Shown one piece after another: positions 45,200 through 54,305 of a stretch of 64,000 nt of DNA. The position numbers and the translations under genes were made by a program. Position 1 is the first letter of the stretch. The number at the start of each line of letters is the position of its first letter. Under the pieces are notes generated by a model. The model was given only the letters and a program-made list of their open reading frames with translations, made no database searches and was not told where the DNA came from. Origin of the DNA: Bowmanella dokdonensis (GTDB lineage: Bacteria > Pseudomonadota > Gammaproteobacteria > Enterobacterales > Alteromonadaceae); the NCBI RefSeq assembly GCF_017254865.1, contig NZ_JAFKCV010000004.1, forward strand, positions 427,149 to 491,148, read 5' to 3'.

Positions 45200-46957
45200 A
45201 TGTCTCTCTTTCTGCGTTATCTGACTCTGGGCGTGCTGTTTGCCGCTCTGTCCGGCTGCAGCAGCGCCAGGTTCGTGCAATGGCAGCCCTTGCAGAATTC
45301 GGTCCCCGGAGTGTCGAAAAGTCCCATGTCCGAGTCGATCCGGACCTCACTGCTGACACAACTGGCCACGGGGCGGAAACTGACACAGTCTCAGCTCAGA
45401 CATTGCCTGACCAGCTCAACACCGCAGCCACCGGATGACTGGCAACGGGCTATCCGGTTGGTTTGCACTCATTTGTGGCTGGGCAGAATCGAGACAGATC
45501 CCCAGCTTCGCTTTGGGCTTATCCAGAGCTACAACACACAATTGGAGCAGCTTGCCCGACTGCTTTACCAGCAAGGTTCGTTTGCCGGGAATAAAGCATT
45601 GCCTGGGCTGACCCTCAGCCTGCAACTGCCCATTGATGAGAGCGGGCAGCTATTCAGCCGATATTGGTTTGAAACAGAGCTGACGGCGCTGGGTTACAGC
45701 CGGTCTGCCGATACTCCCGCGGGCTTGGGCGTGCCTCTTGCCGCTTACCGTGCCAATACCGGTCAGGGTAGGGACAGGTGGTATCCCCCGGAGGGGATCT
45801 TCAGAGGGGTCAGCCTGGTGCTGCAGGACTTTGCAGTGGATGGGCCGAATCTGCATCTGCAGCTAGAAGGCATTTACCAGCAGCAGCGCAGTAACTGGCA
45901 CATAGGACAGAACCTTTATCCACTGGCGCTGGATGCCGGCACCGCCTACCTGATGCTGTTGGAGCATGCCGATCTGGACGCCATCAGCTGGTCTGGTTTG
46001 TTTGATGCAGACAAGGTGGAGGAGCGGCTGGGCATTTACCTGCTGGAGCCTTATTCGCCTGACAAGATCCCGGTCCTGATGATCCATGGCCTGAGCTCCA
46101 ATCCCTATATCTGGAGCCACCTTAGCTGGCGTATATTTACCCGCCCAGACCTGGCGAAGCGTTACCAGGTCTGGCATGCCTTTTACCCCAGCGGCCCGCC
46201 GCCTTTTTTCAATGCCATGCGGTTGCGGGTTGTGACCGAGAAACTCAGGCATGCGCTGTCTCCTGCGCTGGATGATTTAGCGGTGAACAATATGCTGCTG
46301 GTGGGACACAGCATGGGCGGTATTGTTGCCCGGATGTATGTTACCGACAGCGGAGACAGATTGTGGAAGCGCACCTTCACAGTCAAGCCGGATCAACTCG
46401 GGTTGGATCCTGACAGCCTGGCCCAGGTGGAAGATATTTTCATCTTTTCTGCCAGACCATATGTGAAGGCCCTGGTTACCCTCGACACTCCCCATAGAGG
46501 CAGCGCCATGGCGGCTTCTACCCTGGGCTCTGTGGCGTCGGCTATGGTTTCCCTGCCGGGACGCTTTACCGGCTTGTTTGCCAGGCTTGGAGGTCAGTTA
46601 AAACAGGTTCTGACCGGCGAAATGCTACCGTTCTTGGGGGATTTCGGCCCTAACAGTATCCAGGTGCTGGCGCCGGGGCATCCACTGATGGACGAACTGG
46701 CGGCTATCCCGGCGGCAGACTGGGTAGAGTGGTATTCGGTGGTGGGAAATAATACCCGATATGCCTGCCCGGATGACTGTGAGCGGATTAGCGATGGGGT
46801 AGTACCCTATGCCAGTGCTCATCAACCTTATGCGTTCAGGGAGATTGTGGTGCCTTCCGAACATGACTCATACCGTCATGGGGCCAGCCTGGATCTAATC
46901 GAAGAGGCGATGGAAAGCGTTTGGCGTACCGCCGAGGCGCCGGCGGCTAAAGAATAG
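45200..46957 (+). CDS. Lipoprotein alpha/beta-hydrolase (lipase-like)
   Basis: Predicted outer- or inner-membrane lipoprotein hydrolase of 585 residues. The ATG at 45200 gives a compact lipoprotein signal with the lipobox LSGC at about residue 20; a longer frame upstream to 45086 would only add an unusual extension. After an N-terminal region of about 270 residues of unknown role comes a lipase-like alpha/beta-hydrolase domain: VLMIHGLSSNPYIW forms the oxyanion region, Ser371 lies in LVGHSMGGIVARMY, and a His lies in VPSEHDSYRHG. Substrates may be lipids or esters. It is convergent with the 6S RNA gene and ends at its 3' border. Confidence 0.88.
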   Translation: MSLFLRYLTLGVLFAALSGCSSARFVQWQPLQNSVPGVSKSPMSESIRTSLLTQLATGRKLTQSQLRHCLTSSTPQPPDDWQRAIRLVCTHLWLGRIETDPQLRFGLIQSYNTQLEQLARLLYQQGSFAGNKALPGLTLSLQLPIDESGQLFSRYWFETELTALGYSRSADTPAGLGVPLAAYRANTGQGRDRWYPPEGIFRGVSLVLQDFAVDGPNLHLQLEGIYQQQRSNWHIGQNLYPLALDAGTAYLMLLEHADLDAISWSGLFDADKVEERLGIYLLEPYSPDKIPVLMIHGLSSNPYIWSHLSWRIFTRPDLAKRYQVWHAFYPSGPPPFFNAMRLRVVTEKLRHALSPALDDLAVNNMLLVGHSMGGIVARMYVTDSGDRLWKRTFTVKPDQLGLDPDSLAQVEDIFIFSARPYVKALVTLDTPHRGSAMAASTLGSVASAMVSLPGRFTGLFARLGGQLKQVLTGEMLPFLGDFGPNSIQVLAPGHPLMDELAAIPAADWVEWYSVVGNNTRYACPDDCERISDGVVPYASAHQPYAFREIVVPSEHDSYRHGASLDLIEEAMESVWRTAEAPAAKE

Positions 46958-47143
46958 GCGTCTCCCAAAGTGCCGCTGTTCAGTTTGAGCCCTTGAACCG
47001 AAAAGTTCAGGGCGGGGGTATCATCACTACCGTAGGCTTCTCGGTACAAGCCGAGCTTGCACAAAAGCAGCCGAATCAACCCCCTTAGGTGATAGCATCG
47101 GCCAGGGACATGACTGAACTGGCGAACACCCCAGGAGACAAAA
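46958..47143 (-). ncRNA. ssrS: 6S RNA
   Basis: RNA polymerase-binding 6S RNA of about 186 nt. Conserved blocks on the minus strand match the E. coli RNA: TGTTCGCCAG then GTCCCTGGCCGAT, GCTCGGCTTGTACCGAGAAG, GAACTTTTCGGTTCAAGGGC and CGGCACTTTGGGAGAC. The ends pair (GTCTCC near 47139-47134 with GGAGAC near 46965-46960), closing the long hairpin around the central bubble. Ends are approximate. A 7-bp hairpin (CTCTGTT/AACAGAG, 47154-47171) lies just upstream. Its usual neighbour order (zapA upstream, fau downstream) is not kept: fau is 4.1 kb away and no zapA is seen. Confidence 0.88.
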
Positions 47144-47480
47144 CTGTCAAACACTCTGTTAGTCAACAGAGCGTCGTATAAATTCAATCGGTTGTTCTGA
47201 GACTCTTCCCCGCCACCGGCGAGTGAAAATCTGCTGAGACAGTGACCCGTCCAGCCAGGCTGTGACGTTCAGGTCGGTAATAGGGAATGCTAATGGCGGT
47301 ATCCCGCTCTCCGGCCATTCCTGTCTGATTGAGAATGTCATTATAGGCCCCATCCCCCCTCCAACACCAGTGCAATCCGTCCTGTTTGCCTGCTATTCCA
47401 ACAGCATGTTGCTTGTTTGCCCGATTCACTGTATCCGCCTGGTTATTGGCGTTAAGATAAGCACAAGAGATCCCATCTGA
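47144..47480. other. Intergenic region between 6S RNA and ygfB
   Basis: These divergent transcription units share about 340 bases that must hold their promoters. Where other gammaproteobacteria have zapA I find no ZapA-like sequence; the short frames here carry no recognisable motif. TTGAAT and TTATAC lie close together upstream of the RNA on the minus strand but not with convincing promoter spacing. Confidence 0.5.
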
Positions 47481-48062
47481 GTGAGCGCTGGTTTGAACAA
47501 CCTGAGTAAAGTATTTGACGAGTTATCCTCCCTGCTGGAGCAGGAAGGTATCAGCAGTGATGCGGCAGAGATTCAAGGCATCATGGCCGGTATGCTCGGT
47601 GGTGGCATGGCCACTGAAAACCGGGAGTGGCTGGAGGCCTTGGCCGACTTCACCAATCAGGGTGAACCCCTGCCTGCCCGCGTGAGGGAGGAATTGCTGA
47701 AACTCTATGACGAAACCTGTCAGCAACTGATGGGGGCGGACTTCGCCCTGTCCTTATGCCTGCCGGACGATGCCTGCCCCATCAATGACCGTGGTCAGGC
47801 GCTGGTCAAGTGGGTACAGGGTTTTATGCTGGGCTTTGGCCTGCATCAGGCGGATCTGACCCGTTGTTCTGAAGACGTCAAGGAAGCGCTGGAAGATTTT
47901 GCTGAAATCAGTCGCATGGATGAGGAAATGACGGAGGACGAAGCATCCGAGCAGGCTCTGTTTGAAGTCATCGAGTATGTGCGGGTTTCGGCCATGCTCT
48001 GTTTCAACGAGCTGGGGCGCAGCAAAACTCAGGCCCTCAAGCAGTCTAAGACCATCCACTGA
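47481..48062 (+). CDS. ygfB: YgfB/UPF0149-family protein
   Basis: Cytoplasmic helical protein of 193 residues, first in the ygfB-pepP-ubiH-ubiI cluster. It matches E. coli YgfB in IQGIMAGMLGGG, LYLP-like FALSLCLPDD, LVKWVQGFMLGFGLHQ and the C-terminal FEVIEYVRVSAMLCFNEL. The molecular role is unresolved in most species. The start is GTG at 47481, with only a weak ribosome site. Thirteen bases separate it from pepP. Confidence 0.92.
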   Translation: MSAGLNNLSKVFDELSSLLEQEGISSDAAEIQGIMAGMLGGGMATENREWLEALADFTNQGEPLPARVREELLKLYDETCQQLMGADFALSLCLPDDACPINDRGQALVKWVQGFMLGFGLHQADLTRCSEDVKEALEDFAEISRMDEEMTEDEASEQALFEVIEYVRVSAMLCFNELGRSKTQALKQSKTIH

Positions 48063-48075
48063 CGGGGTTGCAGGG

Positions 48076-49395
48076 ATGATTACTCTTAGCGAATACGCCG
48101 AACGTCGCCAGCGACTGCTGGCAAAAATGTCTGACCATTCCGTTTGCGTCCTTGCCGCCGCCCGGGAAGTGACCCGCAGCCGCGATACGGAATATCCCTT
48201 TCGTCAGGACAGCGACTTCTGTTATCTGACCGGCTTTAACGAGCCGGAAGCCCTGCTGGTGCTGAGCAAGACCCAAACTGGCCAGGAGTCTGTTCTGTTT
48301 TGCCGGGAAAAAGATCCCCAGGCCGAGATCTGGCAGGGCAGGCGACTGGGACCGCAGGCCGCTCCCCGCACTCTGGGGGTGGACCAGGCTTTTAGCCTGG
48401 AGGAAGCCGATGAGCGATTGCTGGCATTGCTGGACGGTTGTGAGGTGTTGTATTTTGCCCAGGGCCATTCGGCCCATCTGGATCAGCGGTTATTCGGCCT
48501 GCTGGACAAGCTGCGCAGCGCACCGAAGAAGAGCCGTGTGGCCCCCAGGGCGCTGATGGATGTACGTGACTGGCTGCACGAAATGCGTCTGCTCAAATCT
48601 GCGGCCGAGATTGCCCTGATGCGCCGGGCCGCTGAGATTTCCGCCCAGGCTCATCAACGGGCCATGCGGTTCTGCCGGCCCGGCAGGCTTGAATATCAGT
48701 TGGAAGCAGAACTGCATCACGAATTTGCCATGCAGGGTGCCCGCCATCCTGCCTACGGCACCATAGTGGGGGGCGGCATAAATGCCTGTGTCCTGCACTA
48801 CACGCAAAACAGCGATGAACTCAGGGACGGGGATTTGGTGCTGATCGACGCCGGTGCGGAATTGCAGGGTTATGCGGCCGATATCACCCGTACTTTTCCC
48901 GTCAGTGGCCGTTTCAGCCAGGAGCAGGCCACCCTCTATCAACTGGTGCTGGATGCCCAGCTCGCCGCTTTTGAACATATTCGCCCCAGGGATACCCTGG
49001 CCATGGCCACCGACGCTGCTGCCCGGGTTATCTGTGCGGGGCTGCTTAAGTTGGGTATTTTATCCGGCACGCTGGAACAAAACCTGGAGCAGAAAGCCTA
49101 CCGACAATATTTTATGCACGGACTGGGACACTGGCTGGGACTGGATGTGCATGATGTGGGGGACTATAAGCTGGATGGCCAGGATCGCCCCTTCGAGCCG
49201 GGCATGGTACTGACAGTGGAGCCGGGTATCTATATCGCGCAGGATGCCCAAGTGGATCCGAAATGGCGCGGTATCGGTATCCGCATCGAGGATAATCTGC
49301 TGGTAACCGCAGCGGGGTATGAGAATCTTACCGTCTCGGCGCCCAAGCAGATCAGCGAGATTGAGACCCTGATGGCCACGGAGTCAAAGGGCTGA
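48076..49395 (+). CDS. pepP: Xaa-Pro aminopeptidase P
   Basis: Manganese-dependent M24 aminopeptidase of 439 residues that removes N-terminal residues before proline. The ATG at 48076, after GCAGGG, aligns with the E. coli start; upstream frame extension belongs to ygfB sequence. The pita-bread metal ligands are present: Asp in VLIDAGAELQG and ADITRTFPV, His in MHGLGHWLGLDVHDVG, Glu in TVEPGIYI and RIEDNLLV. The N-terminal domain includes EYPFRQDSDFCYLTGF. The stop overlaps the next start by one base. Confidence 0.95.
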   Translation: MITLSEYAERRQRLLAKMSDHSVCVLAAAREVTRSRDTEYPFRQDSDFCYLTGFNEPEALLVLSKTQTGQESVLFCREKDPQAEIWQGRRLGPQAAPRTLGVDQAFSLEEADERLLALLDGCEVLYFAQGHSAHLDQRLFGLLDKLRSAPKKSRVAPRALMDVRDWLHEMRLLKSAAEIALMRRAAEISAQAHQRAMRFCRPGRLEYQLEAELHHEFAMQGARHPAYGTIVGGGINACVLHYTQNSDELRDGDLVLIDAGAELQGYAADITRTFPVSGRFSQEQATLYQLVLDAQLAAFEHIRPRDTLAMATDAAARVICAGLLKLGILSGTLEQNLEQKAYRQYFMHGLGHWLGLDVHDVGDYKLDGQDRPFEPGMVLTVEPGIYIAQDAQVDPKWRGIGIRIEDNLLVTAAGYENLTVSAPKQISEIETLMATESKG

Positions 49396-50561
49396 TGAAA
49401 GACTATGATGTGCTGATTGTCGGCGGGGGGACGGTGGGCTGCCTGCTGGCCCTGGGGCTGGCAGCGGCTGGCCTGAAACTGGCCATCGTGGAGGCCAGGG
49501 AATACGGCAGCGGCGGCGAGCATCCGGGCTTCGATGCCCGTACCATCGCCCTGGCCAGGCACTCGGCAGAGTATCTGCGCGCATTGGGCTTGTCTGAGCA
49601 ACTGGGCAGGACTGCTTACCCCATCCATCGCATCAAAATCACCGATCAGGGCCATCTGGGCCAGTGTTACCTGGATCACCAAGACCAGGGCGTGGACGCG
49701 CTGGGTTGGGTCATCAGCCAACAGCAACTGGGACAGATGCTGTTTGAGTCGCTGAAGGACAAAGCCGTCGATTGGTATTGCCCCGACACCTTGTCCGATA
49801 TCCGCTTGGAGCAGGAACAAGTGGTGCTGACCCTGACATCCGGCCAGGTGCTTGGCTGCAAATTGCTGGTGGCGGCTGATGGAGGCCACTCACCAACCTG
49901 CCGCATGCTGAATCTGAACACCCGCAGTGAGGATTATCAGCAGGTGGCGCTGGTGGCCAATGTCCAGACTCAGGAGCCCAATCAATACCTGGCCTTCGAG
50001 CGTTTTACCCAAAGTGGTCCCCTGGCCCTGTTACCGGTGTCTGAAAAAGTATCCGGACTGGTCTGGAGCCTGGAGTCTTCGCAGCAGGCTGAATTTGCCG
50101 CCTTGTCCGATGCGGATTTGCTGGCAAGGCTGCAGGATGCCTTTGGCTACGATCTGGGGCGGCTGGAGCGGATCAGCAAGCGCGGCTTTTATCCTTTAAT
50201 GTTGCAAAGGCTCGAACAAGCCGGTACCCATCGTACCCTGGTGGTGGGCAATGCCGCCCATACCCTGCACCCGATCGCCGGTCAGGGCTTCAACCTGGGC
50301 CTTCGTGATGTGCAGGCCCTGGCCGGTCTGCTGTTGGCCGACCCGGGGCAGGACCCCGGTCGCTATGCACTGTTAAGGGCGTATCGGCAGGCCCGCCAGA
50401 GCGATCAACAAAGGGTCATCGGCATGACTGACTCTCTGGTTCGACTCTTCTCCAATCAATACTTTCCGCTGGTGGTGGGCCGCAATCTTGGTCTGGCCCT
50501 GCTGGACCAGTTCAGCGGCGCCAAGTCCAGCCTGGCGCGGCGCGCCATGGGATATACATGA
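49395..50561 (+). CDS. ubiH: 2-octaprenyl-6-methoxyphenol hydroxylase
   Basis: FAD-dependent aromatic monooxygenase of ubiquinone synthesis (388 residues). The FAD dinucleotide motif is VGGGTVGCLLALGLAAAG, the NADPH/FAD-linked DG motif is AADGGHSPTCR, and the second FAD motif is GNAAHTLHPIAGQGFNLGLRD, which is diagnostic for the UbiH/COQ6 family. Position between pepP and ubiI matches the conserved gene order. The start overlaps the pepP stop, and the end overlaps ubiI by 4 bases. Confidence 0.94.
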   Translation: MKDYDVLIVGGGTVGCLLALGLAAAGLKLAIVEAREYGSGGEHPGFDARTIALARHSAEYLRALGLSEQLGRTAYPIHRIKITDQGHLGQCYLDHQDQGVDALGWVISQQQLGQMLFESLKDKAVDWYCPDTLSDIRLEQEQVVLTLTSGQVLGCKLLVAADGGHSPTCRMLNLNTRSEDYQQVALVANVQTQEPNQYLAFERFTQSGPLALLPVSEKVSGLVWSLESSQQAEFAALSDADLLARLQDAFGYDLGRLERISKRGFYPLMLQRLEQAGTHRTLVVGNAAHTLHPIAGQGFNLGLRDVQALAGLLLADPGQDPGRYALLRAYRQARQSDQQRVIGMTDSLVRLFSNQYFPLVVGRNLGLALLDQFSGAKSSLARRAMGYT

Positions 50562-51775
50562 AAACTGATTGTGATCTGATTATTGTTGGAGGAGGGATGG
50601 TTGGACTGAGTCTGGCCGCCGCCCTCAGGCACAGGTCGCTGAAGCTGGTGCTGATCGATGAGCGCCTGCCTTTGCGGCCGCTCGCCAAAGATCCGGAACT
50701 GCGGGTCAGCGCCATCAATCAGGCCAGCGAAAACCTGCTGCGTCGCCTGGGTATCTGGCAGGCCGTGCAAGCACAGCGACTCTGTGCTTACCGGCAGATG
50801 CAGGTGTGGGAGCAGGACAGCTTTGCCCGCATTGAGTTTAATCATCAGGATCTGCATCAGCCCCACCTGGGCCATATCATCGAAAATCAGGTGCTGATCA
50901 ATGCCTTGTGGGAAGAACTGTTGGCCGCCAATAATGTGGAGCTGTTGGCCCCAGCCGGCATCAGCCGTTTTGAACTTAATTCTGAACTGGCCGAAGTGGA
51001 GCTGGCCGATGGTCGTCTGCTGAAAGCCAGATTGCTGGTGGGCACGGACGGCGCCCAATCCAGAATTCGCCAGCAGGCCGGGTTGCCGGTGACCTTTGCC
51101 GACTATCAGCACAAAGCGCTGGTGGCCACCATCGAAACCCAACTGCCCCATCAGCACTGCGCCCGCCAGGTTTTTACGCCGCAGGGTCCGCTGGCCTTTT
51201 TGCCCCTGTACCAGGATAACCTGTGCTCTATTGTCTGGTCTCAGCAAACCCAGCGGGCCGATGAATTGCTGGCGATGGATACCGGTGAGTTTGAAAAACA
51301 GTTATCAGCCACCTTCGACAATCAACTGGGGCTGTGTAAGCTGACAAGCGAGCGTATCGGCTTTCCCCTGACCATGCGATTTGCCCGGCAGTGGCTTACC
51401 GACCGTCTGGTATTGGCCGGCGATGCAGCCCATACCATTCATCCCCTGGCCGGGCAGGGGGCCAATCTGGGCCTGATGGATGTGGCCGCCCTGGCCGAAC
51501 GGTTGCAAATGCTGCATGAGCGGGGAGAGGATATCGGCCTTGCTGCCAACCTGCGCCCCTATGAGCGTTGGCGCAAGAGCGAAGCGGTGAAACTGATTGC
51601 CGCCATGCAGCTGTTTAAAGGTCTGTTTGACGGACAACACCCACTGAAAAAACTGATCCGCGGGCTTGGCGTCAGTGCAATGGACAAACTGCCCCTGGCC
51701 AAACGCCAGGCCATGAAACTGGCCGCCGGCCTGGACGGTGAATTACACGAGCTGGCCAAGCCCCTGCTGAAGTAA
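50558..51775 (+). CDS. ubiI: 2-octaprenylphenol hydroxylase (UbiI/VisC)
   Basis: Second FAD monooxygenase of ubiquinone synthesis, 405 residues, paralogous to the preceding ubiH. It shows IVGGGMVGLSLAAALR, LVGTDGAQSRIR and GDAAHTIHPLAGQGANLGLMD. Assignment to UbiI rather than UbiF rests on its place after ubiH, the E. coli ygfB-pepP-ubiH-visC order. It begins in the ATGA overlap with ubiH. No strong terminator is visible downstream. Confidence 0.9.
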   Translation: MKTDCDLIIVGGGMVGLSLAAALRHRSLKLVLIDERLPLRPLAKDPELRVSAINQASENLLRRLGIWQAVQAQRLCAYRQMQVWEQDSFARIEFNHQDLHQPHLGHIIENQVLINALWEELLAANNVELLAPAGISRFELNSELAEVELADGRLLKARLLVGTDGAQSRIRQQAGLPVTFADYQHKALVATIETQLPHQHCARQVFTPQGPLAFLPLYQDNLCSIVWSQQTQRADELLAMDTGEFEKQLSATFDNQLGLCKLTSERIGFPLTMRFARQWLTDRLVLAGDAAHTIHPLAGQGANLGLMDVAALAERLQMLHERGEDIGLAANLRPYERWRKSEAVKLIAAMQLFKGLFDGQHPLKKLIRGLGVSAMDKLPLAKRQAMKLAAGLDGELHELAKPLLK

Positions 51776-51924
51776 ACACAGAGTCAAGAAGCACAGAGGG
51801 TCAGGGGCGCAGGGAACGGGAAGCCCCGTCAGTGCAAGAAGTTCTCAAGGCTCCCAATGCTGTCGATGCCCTGATGACTGAATTAACGACGATTCTTTCC
51901 AAATTGGACCAACAGGAAACTTAT

Positions 51925-52170
51925 ATGAAGAACACCAAACTCGTTTTGATCGTTGCTAGCTCCCTCCTTGCGCAATCCTGTGCCAGTGTGGAGGGCGGGA
52001 TGGTGACCCAACAAGCAGCGAAGCAAACCATTGAACACCAGCAGGCAATGGATAAGGAAGATGGCAGAGACAGAAGCTCTGAGATTAAAAAGGAATCTCT
52101 TATTAATGGCGGGATAGCAGCTCTATGGTGTGCGCTGAAACTAAACGATGAGTGCAAGGGCAATGACTAG
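51925..52170 (+). CDS. Small putative lipoprotein of unknown function
   Basis: An 81-residue protein not recognised. The ATG at 51925, with AGGA upstream, begins a lipoprotein signal (KLVLIVASSLLAQSC) with a lipobox at Cys20. The mature part is short and charged (HQQAMDKEDGRDRSSEIKK), ending with a hydrophobic IAALWCALKL stretch. An open frame reaching upstream to 51832 lacks signal features. A hairpin follows the stop. Confidence 0.65.
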   Translation: MKNTKLVLIVASSLLAQSCASVEGGMVTQQAAKQTIEHQQAMDKEDGRDRSSEIKKESLINGGIAALWCALKLNDECKGND

Positions 52171-52184
52171 GTATTCTCCGACCC

Positions 52185-52218
52185 ATGGGGCAGGGTCATT
52201 GATATTGTCCTGCCCCCA
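52185..52218 (+). terminator. Hairpin after the small lipoprotein gene
   Basis: ATGGGGCAGG (52185-52194) pairs with CCTGCCCC and AT (52209-52218, one extra C) across a 14-base AT-rich loop. The T tract is lacking (ATTGCC), so this is a possible, not certain, terminator. Confidence 0.4.
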
Positions 52219-52320
52219 TTGCCTATGCGTAATTGATTACCAGCCAGGTCCGTTGAAGCCAACCCCATATGCCCCTAACTTGCACAGAACCACGTTGTGC
52301 TTGCCCTTTATGTCTTTGCG

Positions 52321-52833
52321 CTAAGACGCTTGTTCACACTCCCAGCAATAACACACGCATTCGGTGCCCAGATGCGCCAGCTGTTTTTCAAAGTGCATGC
52401 CCAGTTTTTCCAGTACTTTGATACTGGCCTGGTTATCCGGCATGGCCAGGCCAATGATGCGCTTTAACCCCAGGTCTTCGCGGCCAAAACGCATGGTCTC
52501 CAAGGCCGCCTCGGTAACCAGCCCCTGGCCCCAGTAGGCCGGCAGCAGCCGGTAGCCCACATCCACTTCGTCCAGCTCGGGCAGATATTTCAGCCCACAG
52601 AAGCCGATAAACTCCCCCGAGGCCCGGTGCAGCATCGCATGGCGGCCAAAGCCGTATTTGTGGTAGTCGGCCATCGGCCCGTCCATCAGATACCGGCGGG
52701 TTTTCTCCACACTGTCCTGCAGCGGGCCGATATAACGCATCACCTGCGGATCGGCGTTGAGCCGGTTCAACGCGCCGGCATCCTCCAGGGTCAGGGGACG
52801 TAACAGCAAGCGGTCGGTGGTCAATCTTTTCAT
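52321..52833 (-). CDS. GNAT-family N-acetyltransferase (RimJ/RimL-like)
   Basis: Acetyltransferase of 170 residues. The N-terminal RLTTDRLLLRPLTLEDAGAL is typical of the RimJ/RimL branch. The acetyl-CoA motif A is represented by VDVGYRLLPAYWGQGLVTEAALETM, read as VGYRLLPAYWGQGLVTEA. NQASIKVLEKLGM is the classical motif B. The substrate, a protein N-terminus or a small amine, cannot be deduced. It stands alone, divergent from the NhaC-family gene. Confidence 0.9.
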   Translation of the reverse strand: MKRLTTDRLLLRPLTLEDAGALNRLNADPQVMRYIGPLQDSVEKTRRYLMDGPMADYHKYGFGRHAMLHRASGEFIGFCGLKYLPELDEVDVGYRLLPAYWGQGLVTEAALETMRFGREDLGLKRIIGLAMPDNQASIKVLEKLGMHFEKQLAHLGTECVCYCWECEQAS

Positions 52834-52936
52834 GGACAGTCAGCGCCAGGCAGGGTAAGAAATAAAAAGCGCTAAGGTAGCGACATATGTTGCAAGAATA
52901 AAGCTTGTTTCGCTGCCCGTTGATATTTAAACTTCC

Positions 52937-52952
52937 AGACGTCTAAACGTCC
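52937..52952 (+). promoter_or_regulatory. Tandem MetJ boxes upstream of the NhaC-family transporter
   Basis: AGACGTCT-AAACGTCC: the first 8-mer is an exact MetJ consensus match, and the second matches at 6 of 8. A weaker third copy (AAACTTCC) directly precedes them. They lie 18 bases before the start codon at 52971. This places the transporter under control of MetJ and S-adenosylmethionine. Confidence 0.8.
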
Positions 52953-52970
52953 CAATCAGAGAGAAGTCGT

Positions 52971-54281
52971 TTGTCTGAATTGTTGTTGTCCCGGGGCAAG
53001 CTTGCCCTGCTGCCACTGGCCCTGTTTCTGTTGCTGTTTCTCGGTGCGGGTTTCTATTACCAGTCCCAGGACGTGGAATTTGCCTTTTACCAGCTACCGG
53101 CGCCGGTGGCCGTGCTACCGGCCATCCTGCTGGCGGTCTGGTTGTCTAAAGAATCCCTGAGCCACACCATCAGCCAGTTTACCGAAGGGGCGGGGCACCA
53201 GGACATCATGACCATGTGCATGATCTTTCTGCTGGCGGGAGGCTTCTCTGCCGTGGCGAAAGCCACCGGAGGCGTCGACGCCACCGTCGCCCTTGGGGTA
53301 AACCTGATCCCGGCCCAATTCCTGTTGCCAGGGCTGTTTCTGCTCGGTGCCTTTGTGTCCACGGCCATGGGCACGTCAATGGGTACGTTGGCGGCGATGG
53401 CGCCCATCGGCCTGGGCATGGCTGAGGCCACCGGCATCGAACCGGCTCTGATGGCCGGGGTGCTGATGAGCGGGGCTATTTTCGGCGACAACCTGTCCAT
53501 TATCTCCGACACCACCATTGCCGCCACCCGTACCCAGGGTTGCCAGATGCGCGATAAGTTTATGGAAAACCTCAAGGTCTCGCTGCCGGCCGCGCTGGTC
53601 ACCCTGGCCCTGTTTGCCTGGGTCAGTCCGCAGCCGGAGCCGGTAGTGGTGGAGCCGGGAAACCTCTGGCTGGCCCTGCCTTATCTGTTGATCCTGGGAC
53701 TGGCCGTATCCGGCGTCAATGTGTTTGCGGTACTGACCATAGGGATCCTCAGCAGCGCGCTGATGGGACTGTGGCAGGCCGATTACCCACTCAATTCCCT
53801 GGCCACTGATATTTACGCCGGCTTTACCTCCATGCAGGAAATCTTCATGCTCAGCATACTGATCGGCGGTTTGTCCTCGCTGATGCGCCATCAGGGCGGG
53901 CTGGACTACCTGGTGGGCAGACTGCATGCCTTTTCACAGAAGCTATCCCGCAGCGCCCATGCCAGTCACAGCTTTGCCATCGCCGCACTGATTGCTGTCA
54001 GCAATCTTTGCATCGCCAACAACTCGGTGTCCATCATAGTGGTCGGCGAGGCGGCCAGGAAGCTGGCAATCCATGGTGAGATCGACCCTAAACGCAGTGC
54101 CAGCCTGCTGGATATTTTTGCCTGCATCGTGCAGGGACTGATCCCCTACGGTGCCCAGGCTCTGTTGCTGGGCGCCAGCCTGGGAATCTCGCCGGTGGCC
54201 ATAGTGCCTTATGTGTTTTACTGCTATCTGCTGGCGCTGGTGGCGATGGCCCACATGGGCTGGAAGCTGGTCCGCGGATAA
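52971..54281 (+). CDS. metT: NhaC-family transporter, probable methionine transporter MetT
   Basis: Inner-membrane protein of 436 residues with about ten to eleven hydrophobic segments, of the Na+/H+ antiporter NhaC superfamily. Characteristic blocks are TAMGTSMGTLAAMAPIGLGMA, read here as GTSMGTLAAMAPIG, and SGAIFGDNLSIISDTTIAATRTQG. The tandem MetJ boxes directly upstream identify it as the NhaC homologue that regulon studies call MetT, a proposed sodium-coupled methionine transporter. Transport itself is inference. The start is TTG at 52971 with a GAGAAG site. The gene is convergent with a TonB receptor, 24 bases apart. Confidence 0.85.
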   Translation: MSELLLSRGKLALLPLALFLLLFLGAGFYYQSQDVEFAFYQLPAPVAVLPAILLAVWLSKESLSHTISQFTEGAGHQDIMTMCMIFLLAGGFSAVAKATGGVDATVALGVNLIPAQFLLPGLFLLGAFVSTAMGTSMGTLAAMAPIGLGMAEATGIEPALMAGVLMSGAIFGDNLSIISDTTIAATRTQGCQMRDKFMENLKVSLPAALVTLALFAWVSPQPEPVVVEPGNLWLALPYLLILGLAVSGVNVFAVLTIGILSSALMGLWQADYPLNSLATDIYAGFTSMQEIFMLSILIGGLSSLMRHQGGLDYLVGRLHAFSQKLSRSAHASHSFAIAALIAVSNLCIANNSVSIIVVGEAARKLAIHGEIDPKRSASLLDIFACIVQGLIPYGAQALLLGASLGISPVAIVPYVFYCYLLALVAMAHMGWKLVRG

Positions 54282-54305
54282 GCCGTCCGGCTGACAACCG
54301 GGCAC

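Noticed and set aside
47159..47429. zapA or another small gene between 6S RNA and ygfB
   Set aside because: The two overlapping minus-strand frames show no ZapA features and are not supported by a ribosome site.
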